From assembly GCA_963699305.1 (NCBI GenBank), contig OY969431.1, positions 496,001 through 560,000 of the forward strand: DNA of 64,000 nucleotides, written 5' to 3'. The stretch's first letter is position 1. Each line of letters begins with the position of its first letter. Origin of the DNA: JBGQAS01 sp963699305. GTDB lineage: Bacteria > Chloroflexota > Anaerolineae > Anaerolineales > Anaerolineaceae. Positions 27,779 through 37,639 of the stretch are shown here, one piece after another. The position numbers and the translations under genes are program-made. The notes below the pieces were generated by a model, which saw nothing but the letters and a program-made list of their open reading frames with translations, was not told the DNA's origin and made no database searches.

Positions 27779-28846
27779 TCAGGCGCGCTGCATCGTAATT
27801 GGATTGCTGAATATCCATCCTGTGCGTCGCCCGTGATAATTACAATAGCTTTCAACTCGGTAAATGCCAGGCTCTTTGGAAATATGGGTACAAATTTCCC
27901 TGCCTGACCAATGCTGAATTATCGTTCCATCTTTGATAAGCAGGCATTCGGATTTATCAGGAAGCTTTATGGTTAGTGTAAATCCATTTGAAAAAGTCAG
28001 TGCATCCCCCATAATTGCAACACCTTTATCGGATTGTGCACTGAAACGGAAACCGTAAGTCGGTGATGGAAGATCGTTGCCGACGAAACAATGTCCTATT
28101 TTCATTGCGTGATAGATATTCTTTTTATCAAGTTCCATATCCCCTGTCAAAGCCTCCGGAACAAGGATATGTGTGTTAATGGCTGAAAAATGAAGTTCAT
28201 AAGGAAAGACTGTTCTTTGCAAAGGTCCCAAATGGAGTCGTAGAGCGTGAGAATCACCCCCACCGATTGCAACAATCTTTTTTCCCGAAGCAAGCAAAGA
28301 ATCCCATTTCCTAAGAGTTTCCGCTTCTGGCGCATGCGAAATGTATTGAGGAAAAAAAGCCAAAAAAATGGCATGAGCATGATTCTTAATTACATTCTTA
28401 AATTCACTAAAAAAGTTCCATAACTCAATTCCGGTAAATCCTTCCACATCCCAATCCGCCCAGGAAATATCATCCTCTCCGAATAGCGCCAATTCTTTTT
28501 CAAAGGGATGTGCGAGAAACGACAAACCTTTGGATTGTCGCACAGAATCGATCAACACCTGTGGATGAACAGCGTTCGTGGCTAGTTCACGGTTTGCATC
28601 GAAAACCAATAGATGAGATTTTTGTGGTTGCCGATCCTGATTGTGGATCTCTTCTCCAACCAGCATCAAAACCCGCTGATGATTGCGTTGAAAGTATTGA
28701 TCCATACCTTTTACAAGAACGTTGTGATCAGTAACAATTACTACATCGAGACCGATCTTGAGCGCTGCATTTCCAATCTGAGAATGACTTCCTTGCCCGT
28801 CTGAGAAACGCGTATGGATGTGTAAATTAACAATTAATTCTTTCAT
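27779..28846 (-). CDS. PHP-domain metal-dependent phosphoesterase
   Basis: 355 aa. The PHP domain is at residues 1-220: H-I-H-T-R-F-S-D-G-Q-G, T-D-H-N-V, L-V-G-E-E-I-H, F-L-A-H-P-F, and G-G-G-D-S-H-A-L, the His/Asp set binding three metals. Residues about 230-355 form a carboxy beta domain with no clear family. Similar stand-alone proteins hydrolyse nucleotide phosphates or act as histidinol-phosphatase-like enzymes; a specific role is not assigned. 12 bases upstream of the YbaK-like gene, probably the same transcript. Confidence 0.85.
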   Translation of the reverse strand: MKELIVNLHIHTRFSDGQGSHSQIGNAALKIGLDVVIVTDHNVLVKGMDQYFQRNHQRVLMLVGEEIHNQDRQPQKSHLLVFDANRELATNAVHPQVLIDSVRQSKGLSFLAHPFEKELALFGEDDISWADWDVEGFTGIELWNFFSEFKNVIKNHAHAIFLAFFPQYISHAPEAETLRKWDSLLASGKKIVAIGGGDSHALRLHLGPLQRTVFPYELHFSAINTHILVPEALTGDMELDKKNIYHAMKIGHCFVGNDLPSPTYGFRFSAQSDKGVAIMGDALTFSNGFTLTIKLPDKSECLLIKDGTIIQHWSGREICTHISKEPGIYRVESYCNYHGRRTGWIFSNPITMQRA

Positions 28847-28852
28847 TCTTTG

Positions 28853-28882
28853 TTGACGTTTTCTGCTGTGTAAAGGTATAAT
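28853..28882 (+). promoter_or_regulatory. secG promoter
   Basis: TTGACG (28853-28858), 18-base spacer, TATAAT (28877-28882). Transcription predicted to start near 28889, about 20 bases before the start codon. Confidence 0.75.
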
Positions 28883-28910
28883 CGTTCTGTTTCAAACATG
28901 GAGGATGCTT

Positions 28911-29159
28911 GTGACTGGTTTATCTAATTATCTTGATATTGCGTTGATTATAACTTCGATTGCTTTGATTGCGAGTGTAATGCTGCAAAATAAAGGCGTT
29001 GGATTAGGTGGACTCGCCGGTGGTGATACGGGAGGTGTGATTTCCACACGCCGTGGAATTGAAAAGATTTTATTTTTTGTTACGATTGGATTGGCAGTAT
29101 TATTTTTTACCTTAACCATCATTACGGTGATCGTAAGCCAACCGATTGTTGCAGCTTAA
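28911..29159 (+). CDS. secG: preprotein translocase subunit SecG
   Basis: Small membrane subunit of the SecYEG channel. Start chosen at GTG 28911 because GGAGG (28900-28904) lies 6 bases upstream; the ATG at 28905 overlaps that site. Product 82 aa. Two hydrophobic segments flank the family core: V-M-L-Q-N-K-G-V-G-L-G-G, then G-G-V-I-S-T-R-R-G-I-E-K. Own promoter and terminator, so a single-gene unit. Confidence 0.92.
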   Translation: MTGLSNYLDIALIITSIALIASVMLQNKGVGLGGLAGGDTGGVISTRRGIEKILFFVTIGLAVLFFTLTIITVIVSQPIVAA

Positions 29160-29202
29160 TTTTTACTGACGACGCAATAATTCCATTCAAAAGGACTTGA
29201 CA

Positions 29203-29240
29203 GGGGCGATAAACCCGGATGGGTTAAAGTCGCCCTTTTT
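29203..29240 (+). terminator. intrinsic terminator after secG
   Basis: Stem GGGCGA (29204-29209) with TCGCCC (29230-29235), an inner stem AACCC/GGGTT with loop GGAT, and five T residues. Confidence 0.85.
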
Positions 29241-29255
29241 GGTATCGTTAACAAC

Positions 29256-30941
29256 ATGAAACGCTTTCGATGGCAACTTCTCATCATTTTTCTTACAGGG
29301 ATCGTTATCGGTATCCTGCTGCTCGCTGAACAGCCGAACATCCGAACGATGATATCGGAACCTTCAACGGGGGGGACATACACAGAGGCACTTGTTGGAT
29401 CATTGCAGCGATTGAACCCGGTCCTTGATTTCTATAACCCGGTGGACCGAGATATTGACCGTTTGCTCTTCAGCAGTTTGATCAAATTTGATGACAGGGG
29501 CATCCCATATGGAGATCTCGCTGCAGAGTGGGGTGTGTCGCAGGATGGGACGATTTACAATTTCACCCTTCGTTCAGATGCAGTATGGAGCGACGGCACA
29601 GCCGTAACGGCAAGAGATGTAGCGTTTACAATCGATATTTTGAAAAATGGGGGAGATGTAGTTCCTCAGGATATTCAATCCTTCTGGCAAAACATCACAA
29701 TCTTTGTGGGGAGTGATATTTCGCTTCAGTTCATTTTGCCGGAAGCGTATGCGCCATTCCTGGATTCACTTTCTTTTGGTGTTCTTCCCAGCCATTTGCT
29801 TTCGGGTGCGACCATTGATACGCTTATCAATCATCCATTCAATCTTCAACCTATCGGCAGCGGACCTTACATATTCGATCGTTTGTTGACAGAAAATGGA
29901 CAGATCCAAGGGGTAGTACTGACTGCAAACAGCAAGTATTATATCCGTCGTCCTTTTATTGAAGAAATCGATTTTCGATATTATGCGGATAATCAATCAG
30001 CTCTTGCAGCATATCAGGAAGGAAAAGTTCAAGGAATCAACCGAATCTCTCCAGAGCTCATCGATGCAGCATTGGAGCAATCTGGCTTGGCACTGTATTC
30101 AGGGCGTGAACCTGTAATCAGTATGATCCTTTTTAATCTTAACGAACCATCGGTAGCTTTTTTTCAGGATCTCCAAATTCGAAAAGCATTATTGATAGGG
30201 TTGGACCGACAAGGAATGATCAATCATATTTTCCGAGGACAAGCGATAGTTGCAGATGGTCCCATTTTCCCAGGTACATGGGCATATTACGAAGGACTAA
30301 AGAGAGCCGATTTTGATCTCGAGACTGCCAAAAATTTATTGATTGAAGATGGATATGTCATTTCAAATGAAGCTGACTCTTTACGGGCAAAAGACGGTAC
30401 AGCGATCGTCTTTACCTTGTTATACCCTGATGATGAAAAGCATTTGAAAATTGCACAATTCATCCAGAAGAATTGGGAAAACTTAAACCTTAGGGTCGAC
30501 TTGGAAGCAGTACCATATGATCAATTAATCAGCGAACGGTTAGCTCAACATAATTATCAAGCTGCACTGGTTGACTTTAATTTCACCCGTACTCCTGATC
30601 CTGACCCCTATCCATTTTGGGATCAAGCCCAAATTACGGGTGGGCAGAATTACTCACAATGGGATAACCGACTTGCAAGTGAATATTTGGAAGACGCACG
30701 GGTTTCTACTGATTTGGTGGAACGGACAAAACTTTACCGAAATTTCCAGGTGATTTTCAGTCAGGAATTACCAGCAATCCCACTTTTCTACCCGGTGTAC
30801 ACATTTGGTGTGAGCACCCAAATTCAAGGAATCCGCATGGGACCTTTATTGGATTCAAGTGATCGGTTTGCTACTATCCTGGATTGGTATTTACTAGCAA
30901 ATAAACCCGAACAAATGGGAATCACTCCAACAAACCAATGA
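29256..30941 (+). CDS. peptide/oligopeptide ABC transporter substrate-binding protein
   Basis: 561 aa SBP family 5 (DppA/OppA-like). The amino end is an uncleaved-looking hydrophobic anchor (residues 8-24) without a lipobox Cys, followed by G-G-T-Y-T-E-A-L-V-G-S-L-Q-R-L-N-P. Characteristic: R-D-I-D-R-L-L-F-S-S-L, the W-S-D-G-T-A-V-T-A-R-D-V region, and L-I-G-L-D-R-Q. No permease or ATPase genes lie next to it, so it either works with an unlinked transporter or has another role. Overlaps the next gene by ATGA. Confidence 0.9.
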   Translation: MKRFRWQLLIIFLTGIVIGILLLAEQPNIRTMISEPSTGGTYTEALVGSLQRLNPVLDFYNPVDRDIDRLLFSSLIKFDDRGIPYGDLAAEWGVSQDGTIYNFTLRSDAVWSDGTAVTARDVAFTIDILKNGGDVVPQDIQSFWQNITIFVGSDISLQFILPEAYAPFLDSLSFGVLPSHLLSGATIDTLINHPFNLQPIGSGPYIFDRLLTENGQIQGVVLTANSKYYIRRPFIEEIDFRYYADNQSALAAYQEGKVQGINRISPELIDAALEQSGLALYSGREPVISMILFNLNEPSVAFFQDLQIRKALLIGLDRQGMINHIFRGQAIVADGPIFPGTWAYYEGLKRADFDLETAKNLLIEDGYVISNEADSLRAKDGTAIVFTLLYPDDEKHLKIAQFIQKNWENLNLRVDLEAVPYDQLISERLAQHNYQAALVDFNFTRTPDPDPYPFWDQAQITGGQNYSQWDNRLASEYLEDARVSTDLVERTKLYRNFQVIFSQELPAIPLFYPVYTFGVSTQIQGIRMGPLLDSSDRFATILDWYLLANKPEQMGITPTNQ

Positions 30942-31498
30942 TGAAAACCGACAATCATGAGACTACTCCTGAAAAGGAAGTCGGATTTACGAGCACACTT
31001 GGTAAAGAAACACTTCCCAAGTCGCACATTCTCATTGAAACGTTAGGAAATCTGGATGAAGCCAACTCCATGATCGGTTTTGCAAGATCACAAAGTCGAG
31101 CATCAGAAGCTGCTGAATTATTGCTTACAATCCAAAAAGATCTTGGCATGATTATGGCTCATATCGCAACCATCGGGAGTGATCATGCCGAGAGCTATTT
31201 TCTACCCAAAATCCGCTTCACATGGCTGGAAAAGAAAAAAGAAGAATTAAAACAAACTGTCAGAATCCCCAAGGATTTTATCCAACCTGGTGAAACCTCA
31301 TTATCTGCAATTCTTGATTTGTGCCGTACGACAGTGCGGAAGGCCGAACGTAAATTGACCGAAGTATATTTACAGAAGCTGATTGACGATTCCCTAAGCC
31401 TACAATATCTGAATATATTATCCCAGTTACTGTTTCTTCTGGAACTAAAAATAATTTCGGATGAAAGTACCCATCCTAAAAGTGCTGTTCAGAAATGA
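30938..31498 (+). CDS. cob(I)alamin adenosyltransferase, PduO type
   Basis: 186 aa. Transfers the adenosyl group of ATP to cob(I)alamin to make adenosylcobalamin. Motifs of the PduO/ATR family: G-F-T-S-T-L-G-K at the amino end, L-G-N-L-D-E-A-N-S-M-I-G-F-A, F-I-Q-P-G-E, and R-T-T-V-R-K-A-E-R. The usual R-V-x-K after the phosphate loop reads T-L-P-K. Overlaps the binding-protein gene, so cotranscribed; the 3' end overlaps the opposite GNAT gene by 23 bases. Confidence 0.86.
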   Translation: MMKTDNHETTPEKEVGFTSTLGKETLPKSHILIETLGNLDEANSMIGFARSQSRASEAAELLLTIQKDLGMIMAHIATIGSDHAESYFLPKIRFTWLEKKKEELKQTVRIPKDFIQPGETSLSAILDLCRTTVRKAERKLTEVYLQKLIDDSLSLQYLNILSQLLFLLELKIISDESTHPKSAVQK

Positions 31499-32341
31499 CA
31501 CCTCGATAACTGAAAACTGGGAATTTATCCCCTGTAAGTAAAAATCCCATTTTTTTGTACAACATCAAGGAAGCAGTGTTATCAGCTTGTGTATTAACAG
31601 TTATTTCTCCGATATGATTGGTTTTGCAATGTTTCAATAAATGCGTTACCAATCCTTTCCCGATGTGTATATTTTGAAATTCCGGTAGAACTGCAAGACG
31701 CGCGAGATGTACATTTCCTCCACTGAAGGTGGAAATTTGATATCCAATAATTTTTCCCTTTTGTTCCGCAATTGTCGCCAGATAGGCATGATTAATTGCT
31801 ATGGAGAGTGCATCTTCAGGCATTTGCCAGAGAGGAGAAAACGCAGCGTGATCGACAGCAGTGATGGTTGGAAAATCCCCTTTGGTGGCGTTCCTAATTG
31901 TGAATTCCAAGTTTTAAAATCACCTATGAGTGAATTATCATGCCGCAAGACAACCACATCTTGAATATGAGTAAATCCGTGATTTTGAAGGATCTTTTCA
32001 AACCAATCCTGGATCGCGATTGCAACAAGCATATTTACCTTCATTTGCTTTAATTCGTCAATCACTATTGGAAAAAGGTCGTGCCAAGTCACTTCGGGAT
32101 GCATTTCCAACGAGGAGACAAACAACCGTATCCAGCTAACCCCAGTAGGGTCTGGAGGACAAGCGAGTGCAGCATGGATATGTCGATTTCTCTCAATCAC
32201 ATAAAAAGGGGGATGACCAATCCACTGTACTGGAGAGTGCCAATCCAGATGCCGGTGAATAAAATGTGCGGTATCGACTAAATTGGAGATTTGTGCCGAA
32301 TCATTCAAGATAGCTGAACGGATAAGGAGATTATTTCCCAC
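31476..32341 (-). CDS. tandem GNAT acetyltransferase, frameshifted in this sequence
   Basis: Two acetyltransferase domains. The first reads from 32341 and is degenerate (no clear acetyl-CoA R-x-x-G-x-G/A). The second (from 31910) is canonical: L-A-R-L-A-V-L-P-E-F-Q, G-K-G-L-V-T-H-L-L, Y-K-K-M-G-F. The frame breaks at about 31910 within AAAA on the minus strand. One extra A gives D-F-K-N-L-E-F-T-I-R-N and a single 288-aa protein. Without it the database would show two overlapping genes. Substrate unknown; ribosomal-protein RimI-like specificity is one option. Confidence 0.78.
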
Positions 32342-32367
32342 AAAAACTCAATAACATAATGGTTGAA

Positions 32368-33051
32368 TCAATACGTGATCTCCAAGAGACCTTCCGCAAC
32401 TCCGCGCAACTTATCGGCAGAAAGATTACTTAACCGTATAGCTAGATCAATATAAGGGCGGTTGACCGGCTTGGATACAAATTGCTGAAGCTCAGGGGGC
32501 AGCTTCATGAACTCGTCAATCATTTCCAATTTTTTTCGCCAGTTACCAACCTTTCCGGATTGGACGAAAAGGGTTTCGAGAGGCAATTTAATAGATTGTG
32601 ATATTATTTCCAATTCAGGCAAAGGGATGGAGGTTTCTCCTTTTTCGTAGCGCCCAATCTTGGAAACTGAAATAGAGGTCTTATCGGAAATATTTTTCAA
32701 TGAAAGATTTGCCTCCGTTCGAGCTAGACGGAGATTAGTTCCAATTACACGTTGTCGAAGCATGATGTATTGTCCGACGGTTGTGGGTGTTTCATCCTCT
32801 GCCTTTATATCTTGCTCGAATCGATCACCAAGGAATTGGGCGAGTGGTTTTTCCAGAAAATAAGAAAATGCTTCCAATTCCGGAAGGGAAGGGGTCAATT
32901 GACCGGTTTCATACAATTTAAACCGGTGGGAAGTAACTCCCATGGCATTTGCGCACTCTTTTACAGATTTTTTTAGTGAAGTGCGTGCATCGATTAACAT
33001 CAAACCAATTTTTTTTGATTTTATTTGAAGCAGTTGTTCAATGGATGTCAT
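32368..33051 (-). CDS. XRE-family regulator with two helix-turn-helix domains
   Basis: 227 aa. Two Cro/C1-type DNA-binding domains at about residues 15-70 (A-N-A-M-G-V-T-S-H-R-F-K-L-Y-E-T-G) and 95-155 (L-K-N-I-S-D-K-T-S-I-S-V-S-K-I-G-R-Y-E-K-G), then a helical end with no known sensor. Start chosen at ATG 33051 because GGTGG precedes it; TATAAT on the minus strand (33084-33079) is a likely promoter. It lies 37 bases after the response-regulator gene of the upstream operon, but has its own -10. Confidence 0.85.
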   Translation of the reverse strand: MTSIEQLLQIKSKKIGLMLIDARTSLKKSVKECANAMGVTSHRFKLYETGQLTPSLPELEAFSYFLEKPLAQFLGDRFEQDIKAEDETPTTVGQYIMLRQRVIGTNLRLARTEANLSLKNISDKTSISVSKIGRYEKGETSIPLPELEIISQSIKLPLETLFVQSGKVGNWRKKLEMIDEFMKLPPELQQFVSKPVNRPYIDLAIRLSNLSADKLRGVAEGLLEITY

Positions 33052-33096
33052 GGATACCACCTATTGTGAATGCCATCGATTATAGCATTACCGGTG

Positions 33097-33801
33097 CTAG
33101 GTTTGTTTCTCGGTAGGAGGCATTAGATAGCCGAGACCTGAACGGGTGACAATGTGTGCAGGTATGTGTGGGTCATCTTCCAGTTTTTGACGTAAACGAG
33201 CGATACTTACCCAAAGGATTTCCTTGTCGTCTTTGTATTGTGGTCCCCAAACCGCTTCCAATAATTCCTCCGCGGTCAGTACTTGACCGATATTATGCGC
33301 AAAATGCAATAATAAGCGATATTCGGTTGCACTCAAATACACTGGTTTATTATCTTTTGATACTTCTGCACGAGCAAAATCAATTTTAATATTTCCATGC
33401 ACAAAAAACCTGCTTTGAGTTTCTTCTTCTGGGGCTTTGGAACGACGTAGTACCGCATGTACCCTGGCAACCAATTCCGTTACTGAAAAAGGTTTGACAA
33501 CGTAATCGTCAGCGCCTACGTTAAAACCACGCACCCGGTCTTTTTCCTCCCCTTTGGCAGTCAACATGATAACGGGAACATTGGAAAACTGACGGATCCT
33601 CTCGCATGTTGCAACGCCATCAAGGATAGGCATCATCACATCAAGCACAACAAGCTGGGGTTTCTTACTTGCGACAAGTTCCACCGCTAATTCCCCGTTA
33701 TTTGCTGTCAGAACCTCAAACCCCTCAGGCTCTAAATTAACTTTGATTAATCGTAGATACAGAGGTTCGTCATCGACAACCAATATTCTTCCTTTCATCA
33801 C
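33097..33801 (-). CDS. OmpR-family response regulator
   Basis: 234 aa. Receiver domain (1-120): V-V-D-D-E-P, phosphoacceptor Asp in V-V-L-D-V-M-M-P, K in T-A-K-G. Then a winged-helix output domain (about 135-230) with L-S-A-T-E-Y-R-L-L-L and R-S-G-L-G-Y. Start overlaps the end of the kinase gene (ATGA), so it is the last gene of a two-kinase operon and is very likely their partner. Confidence 0.95.
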   Translation of the reverse strand: MMKGRILVVDDEPLYLRLIKVNLEPEGFEVLTANNGELAVELVASKKPQLVVLDVMMPILDGVATCERIRQFSNVPVIMLTAKGEEKDRVRGFNVGADDYVVKPFSVTELVARVHAVLRRSKAPEEETQSRFFVHGNIKIDFARAEVSKDNKPVYLSATEYRLLLHFAHNIGQVLTAEELLEAVWGPQYKDDKEILWVSIARLRQKLEDDPHIPAHIVTRSGLGYLMPPTEKQT

Positions 33802-35018
33802 TTTTTACTCCGCGGTATTTTATTCTTGGGGATGATATTGATCGGTAATTCCATTAAGAATGCAGTTCCCTGGTTTACTGTAGATGTGACCGTTATTTCA
33901 CCGCCATGCGAACGAACGATCTGACGGCAAATATATAAACCAAGACCAGTTCCATGGATAGTTACTGGTTGTTCGGGATTGCGGAAGAAACGATCAAAAA
34001 TGAATGCCAAGTACTTTTCAGGGATGCCGGAACCATAATCCTGGAATGTAATCCGGAATACTTTTTTTACACGGGCAACTGTAATTTCTATTTTTGATTC
34101 GGGAGCATATTTAACCCCATTGTTGATCAGGTTCGTAAAAACTTGTGCTAATCGGCGGGGGTCAGCGTTAATGATTGGGATTTCCTTAGGCAGATCAAGC
34201 GAAATTTTAATTCCGGGATAATGGATTTTACTCCGTTGAATGACATCTTTAAGAACTGTATCGATACGAATGGGCTGCATTTCCATACGCAATTGACCGG
34301 ATTGCAGACGGGCAGAATCCAATAGGTTGCCGATCAATTCTTCCAATTGGTCTGTTTCATGGTCAATGATTTGAAGAAATTCCTTTTGTGTTTCCCGACT
34401 CCAATCAGCATCTGAACGAAGCAAGGTAGTTGCATACCCTTTAATAAAACCCAAGGGATTACGGATCTCATGGGTGATGGTGTTGATGAAATCCTCCTGC
34501 AATTGAATGGCTTGATTTTGGGCGATATGACGGTCGATAACTTTTTGCATGTTATCCGTTTGCAGGATCCAGCCAATTTGATTCGTGATGAATTCCAGCG
34601 TCTTGATCTCGGATGGAGAATATGTAGGCCCCCCATAACGGATGAATGTCAAGACCCCGTAAATATCATCTCTCACTGAAATGGGAATACCCAATAAATG
34701 AGCGTTTTTTAATCGATCTTTTGGGTCCTCAATGACCGGTTTCTGGTAAACAATATCTTTTTTCAGCAGGACTTGATTTGCTAGATTTTCTCCCCAGCTA
34801 ATATCGGCTTCTGCTGAACGTCCACGCCCCATTGATTTGGCACAAAGGACGTCCAGTGTTAGCAGATCCTTGTCAATTGTATATGCGACCACATTATCAA
34901 AAATGATGGTTTTATGCAAAATAGGCAACATGGCATCCAACGCTGATTTAACGGACTTTGCGTTATTGGTGATTCCACTGAGTGAAAAGATATCTAGATT
35001 ATCTGTCATTTCCGCCAC
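33798..35018 (-). CDS. GAF-domain sensor histidine kinase
   Basis: 406 aa, no membrane segment. A GAF domain (about 20-160) precedes a HisKA with the phosphoacceptor His in T-H-E-I-R-N-P-L-G (about residue 185) and an ATPase with N-L-I-N-N-G-V-K-Y, D-Y-G-S-G-I-P and G-T-G-L-G-L. The start may be GTG 35018 or ATG 35009. Overlaps the second kinase by 20 bases and the response regulator by 4. Confidence 0.93.
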   Translation of the reverse strand: MAEMTDNLDIFSLSGITNNAKSVKSALDAMLPILHKTIIFDNVVAYTIDKDLLTLDVLCAKSMGRGRSAEADISWGENLANQVLLKKDIVYQKPVIEDPKDRLKNAHLLGIPISVRDDIYGVLTFIRYGGPTYSPSEIKTLEFITNQIGWILQTDNMQKVIDRHIAQNQAIQLQEDFINTITHEIRNPLGFIKGYATTLLRSDADWSRETQKEFLQIIDHETDQLEELIGNLLDSARLQSGQLRMEMQPIRIDTVLKDVIQRSKIHYPGIKISLDLPKEIPIINADPRRLAQVFTNLINNGVKYAPESKIEITVARVKKVFRITFQDYGSGIPEKYLAFIFDRFFRNPEQPVTIHGTGLGLYICRQIVRSHGGEITVTSTVNQGTAFLMELPINIIPKNKIPRSKK

Positions 35019-36039
35019 CGTTATTTGTTTTGATTGATTTCAGCGTGAAAGAAAACCGACTGCCGGATCCGGTTTTCGATTCGACCACCAAATCGGAGCC
35101 ATGTGCGCGGATGATTGCTCTCGAAAGTGTGAGCCCCAATCCGGTTCCACTATATTTTCTTGTTGTGGAACCATCCAATTGATGAAACGGTTCAAATATT
35201 TCTTCAAGTTTTTCAGCCGGGATCCCAATTCCTTCATCTATGACAGATATTTTTACAGTGTCATCGATCACTTTACTGGTTAATCGGATGGTTGTTTGGG
35301 ATGCAGAAAACTTTATAGCATTTTCAACGAGTTCGTTCAGTACCCAAATAATCTTTTGCTCATCAGCCTGAACTTCAACGGATTCATCTTCAATTAAAAT
35401 TGACATTGCGATTATTTTTGAATTGCTTTTTTCCTTTGCCCGATCAAGGATTAGATTAATCAAATATGCGATATTTATCGGACGCAGTTCGGTCGTTACT
35501 TTTCCACGCTCCATCATGGTGAATAAAATCAAGTCTTCGATGAGTTTTTCAAGTCGATTGGAAGAATTGATAAGAACCTCCAATGCCTTGGATTGTTCAT
35601 CGTTCAATTCACCTAATTCGCGTAGATGGAATAATTCCAAATACCCTTTAATATGGGTAAGTGGAGTACGAAATTCGTGTGAAATATTTGCAATAAAATT
35701 TGATTTTAGCTGACTCAATTCAGATAGCTTTTTATACGCTTCTTCCAACTCTGCCGTACGCTGCTGGACGCGCAACTCCAAATCCTCATTCGCACGTTGT
35801 AAAGCATTTCGCAATTTTACAATTTGCTCGGTGATCAACTGATCGAGTTGACGCCTGGAGATTAGTCCCATTTCCATCAAGACTTCCCCCAATAATGCGG
35901 ATTGTCCTTTTTCCCTAGCTTTTGCCTGGGTCGCCAGGGCAATATTCAACTCCTTGGCTGAAATCAATCCGGATTCAATCAATGAATCACCTAGACGGGG
36001 AACTAAAATTTCAGGCGTTAAGGATGGAAGTGTTGCCAT
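34999..36039 (-). CDS. sensor histidine kinase with MshEN-like amino end
   Basis: 346 aa, no membrane segment. The first 75 residues hold two copies of a motif near G-L-I-S-A-K-E-L-N-I-A-L and G-L-I-S-R-R-Q-L-D-Q-L-I, the pattern seen at the amino end of type II/IV secretion ATPases, where it can bind cyclic-di-GMP. A coiled coil links to HisKA (S-H-E-F-R-T-P-L-T) and ATPase (N-E-L-V-E-N-A-I-K-F, D-E-G-I-G-I-P, G-T-G-L-G-L-T). Its start overlaps the amidohydrolase stop (TAATG). Confidence 0.9.
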   Translation of the reverse strand: MATLPSLTPEILVPRLGDSLIESGLISAKELNIALATQAKAREKGQSALLGEVLMEMGLISRRQLDQLITEQIVKLRNALQRANEDLELRVQQRTAELEEAYKKLSELSQLKSNFIANISHEFRTPLTHIKGYLELFHLRELGELNDEQSKALEVLINSSNRLEKLIEDLILFTMMERGKVTTELRPINIAYLINLILDRAKEKSNSKIIAMSILIEDESVEVQADEQKIIWVLNELVENAIKFSASQTTIRLTSKVIDDTVKISVIDEGIGIPAEKLEEIFEPFHQLDGSTTRKYSGTGLGLTLSRAIIRAHGSDLVVESKTGSGSRFSFTLKSIKTNNGGGNDR

Positions 36040-37639
36040 TAGAATTCAAAATCCTTTGATTGCCACACCCATTTGCCGGATATCATTGTGGCTATGGGAT
36101 TAATATTATATATAAGCTCACTTGGTGTCAACATCGGATTTTCTTTAATAAGTACCAAATCAGCACTCAATCCCTGTCTCAGCTTCCCATAATATGCTTC
36201 ATTACCTGAGGATCTAGAAGGAGAGAGAGTGTATGCGGTGATGGCTTGGTTTAATTTCAGACATTGTTCTGGGTGCCATTGATGATGTGAGAGCTCTTTG
36301 GTGGTGCGTGAGACAGCAGCGTGGATGCCTAAAAAAGGATTCGGAGATTCAACCGGTGCATCAGATCCAAAGATTAGATCCGCTCCTGATTGAAGAATGG
36401 ATTTCCATGCATACGCATTTTTACTTCGGTTGCCCCAGTACTTTTCTGCCATAACAGCATCAGAAATTGCATGGATGGGTTGCATGGATACGGTAATGTT
36501 AATCGATTTCAATTGCTGTAAATCTTTGTCATCAATTAGTTGAAGGTGTTCAATGCGGTGGTTAAGCGGAGCCAAGTTGCGCCTTTTTTCGATTGAACGG
36601 ATTCTACTGAAAGCGCTTATTGCTTCATGGTTTGCTCGATCACCTATTGCATGTATTGCCAGCGCAATTCCTTTGGAAATCGCGGTTTTTCCATAATCAA
36701 CCAGAGCATCTTCATCTGTCACCGTCAAACCAACGTTATCCTGTGATCCTTCATAAGGATCAAGCATGGATGCGGTCTGAGAACCCAGTGCCCCATCAGC
36801 GAAGAGTTTTAAGCAACCCATGCGTAGCCATGCATCCCCATTTCCGGTTTTCCACATTACACCCATCATTTCATTAATAAATCTGATGGGAATATTTTTA
36901 TAAACGTGCAGATTTAGTGCCTGCTCTTCGTGAAGTGCAACAAACGCTTGATAGGTTAAGAAATCGTCAAAATCATGGATGGCAGTGATGCCCAATCGAT
37001 GCAATGATTGGATACCTTGTTGGATTATTCTTTTTGACTCGGAAAGACTCGGAATTGGCATCGCGGATTCAATGATCAATATGGCATTATCAAACAAAAT
37101 TCCTGTCGGGATACCTGTAGAATCCTTTTGGATAATACCTCCGACTGGATTAAAGTTGAATCGGATATCCCAGCAAGTTTTAATGACAGGCTGTTCACCC
37201 ATGTAAGATGCAATGATTTTCCAGTCAGGTATACAGGATTTTGAGGAGCAACACGATCCAATTCATTTGCGGTAGGCAGCACACCTCCCCAAATATTATG
37301 GTCCCAGCCATGCCCCATAATCCATTCGCCTGGTTTTAATCGCAGGGCGTGTTGCCTTACCTTTTCGATACATAAATGTTTCGAATCACCTTCACAATTT
37401 ATCTTCGAGAGACCGATGCCATATTGTCGTAAATGTATGTGAGAATCCGTAAGGCCGGGGAGTATCGAATAACCCTGTAAATCGATAGAACGAGATCTAT
37501 GATCAGCCAATGCAAGAATATCTTCATTGTTACCAACCGCAAGGATGTTGGTATTTTCCAGCGCAATTGCACTGGAGAAAGGATTTATGGGGTCGGAAGT
37601 AAAAATGTTGGCATTGTGGAGGATCAGCTTCATGATCAA
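36039..37639 (-). CDS. YtcJ-like amidohydrolase (amidohydrolase 3), frameshifted in this sequence
   Basis: About 534 aa metal-dependent hydrolase. Part one (from 37639) has L-P-G-L-T-D-S-H-I-H-L-R, the first metal His pair, and ends in I-S-D-S-T. Frame break at about 37156 in a TTT run; with one extra T the protein reads D-S-T-F-N-P-V-G-G and on through A-I-H-A-I-G-D-R-A, H-R-I-E-H and F-G-S-D-A-P-V (metal Asp). Substrate unknown; YtcJ-like enzymes are varied. It overlaps parB (start) and the kinase (end), so lies within the pfkB-to-regulator operon. Confidence 0.85.

Noticed and set aside
29203..29240. Riboswitch between secG and the binding-protein gene
   Set aside because: A single nested hairpin with T5 is explained fully as an intrinsic terminator.
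31476..32341. Two separate overlapping GNAT genes
   Set aside because: The second has no start codon region of its own beyond TTG at the break, and one added A fuses both cleanly.
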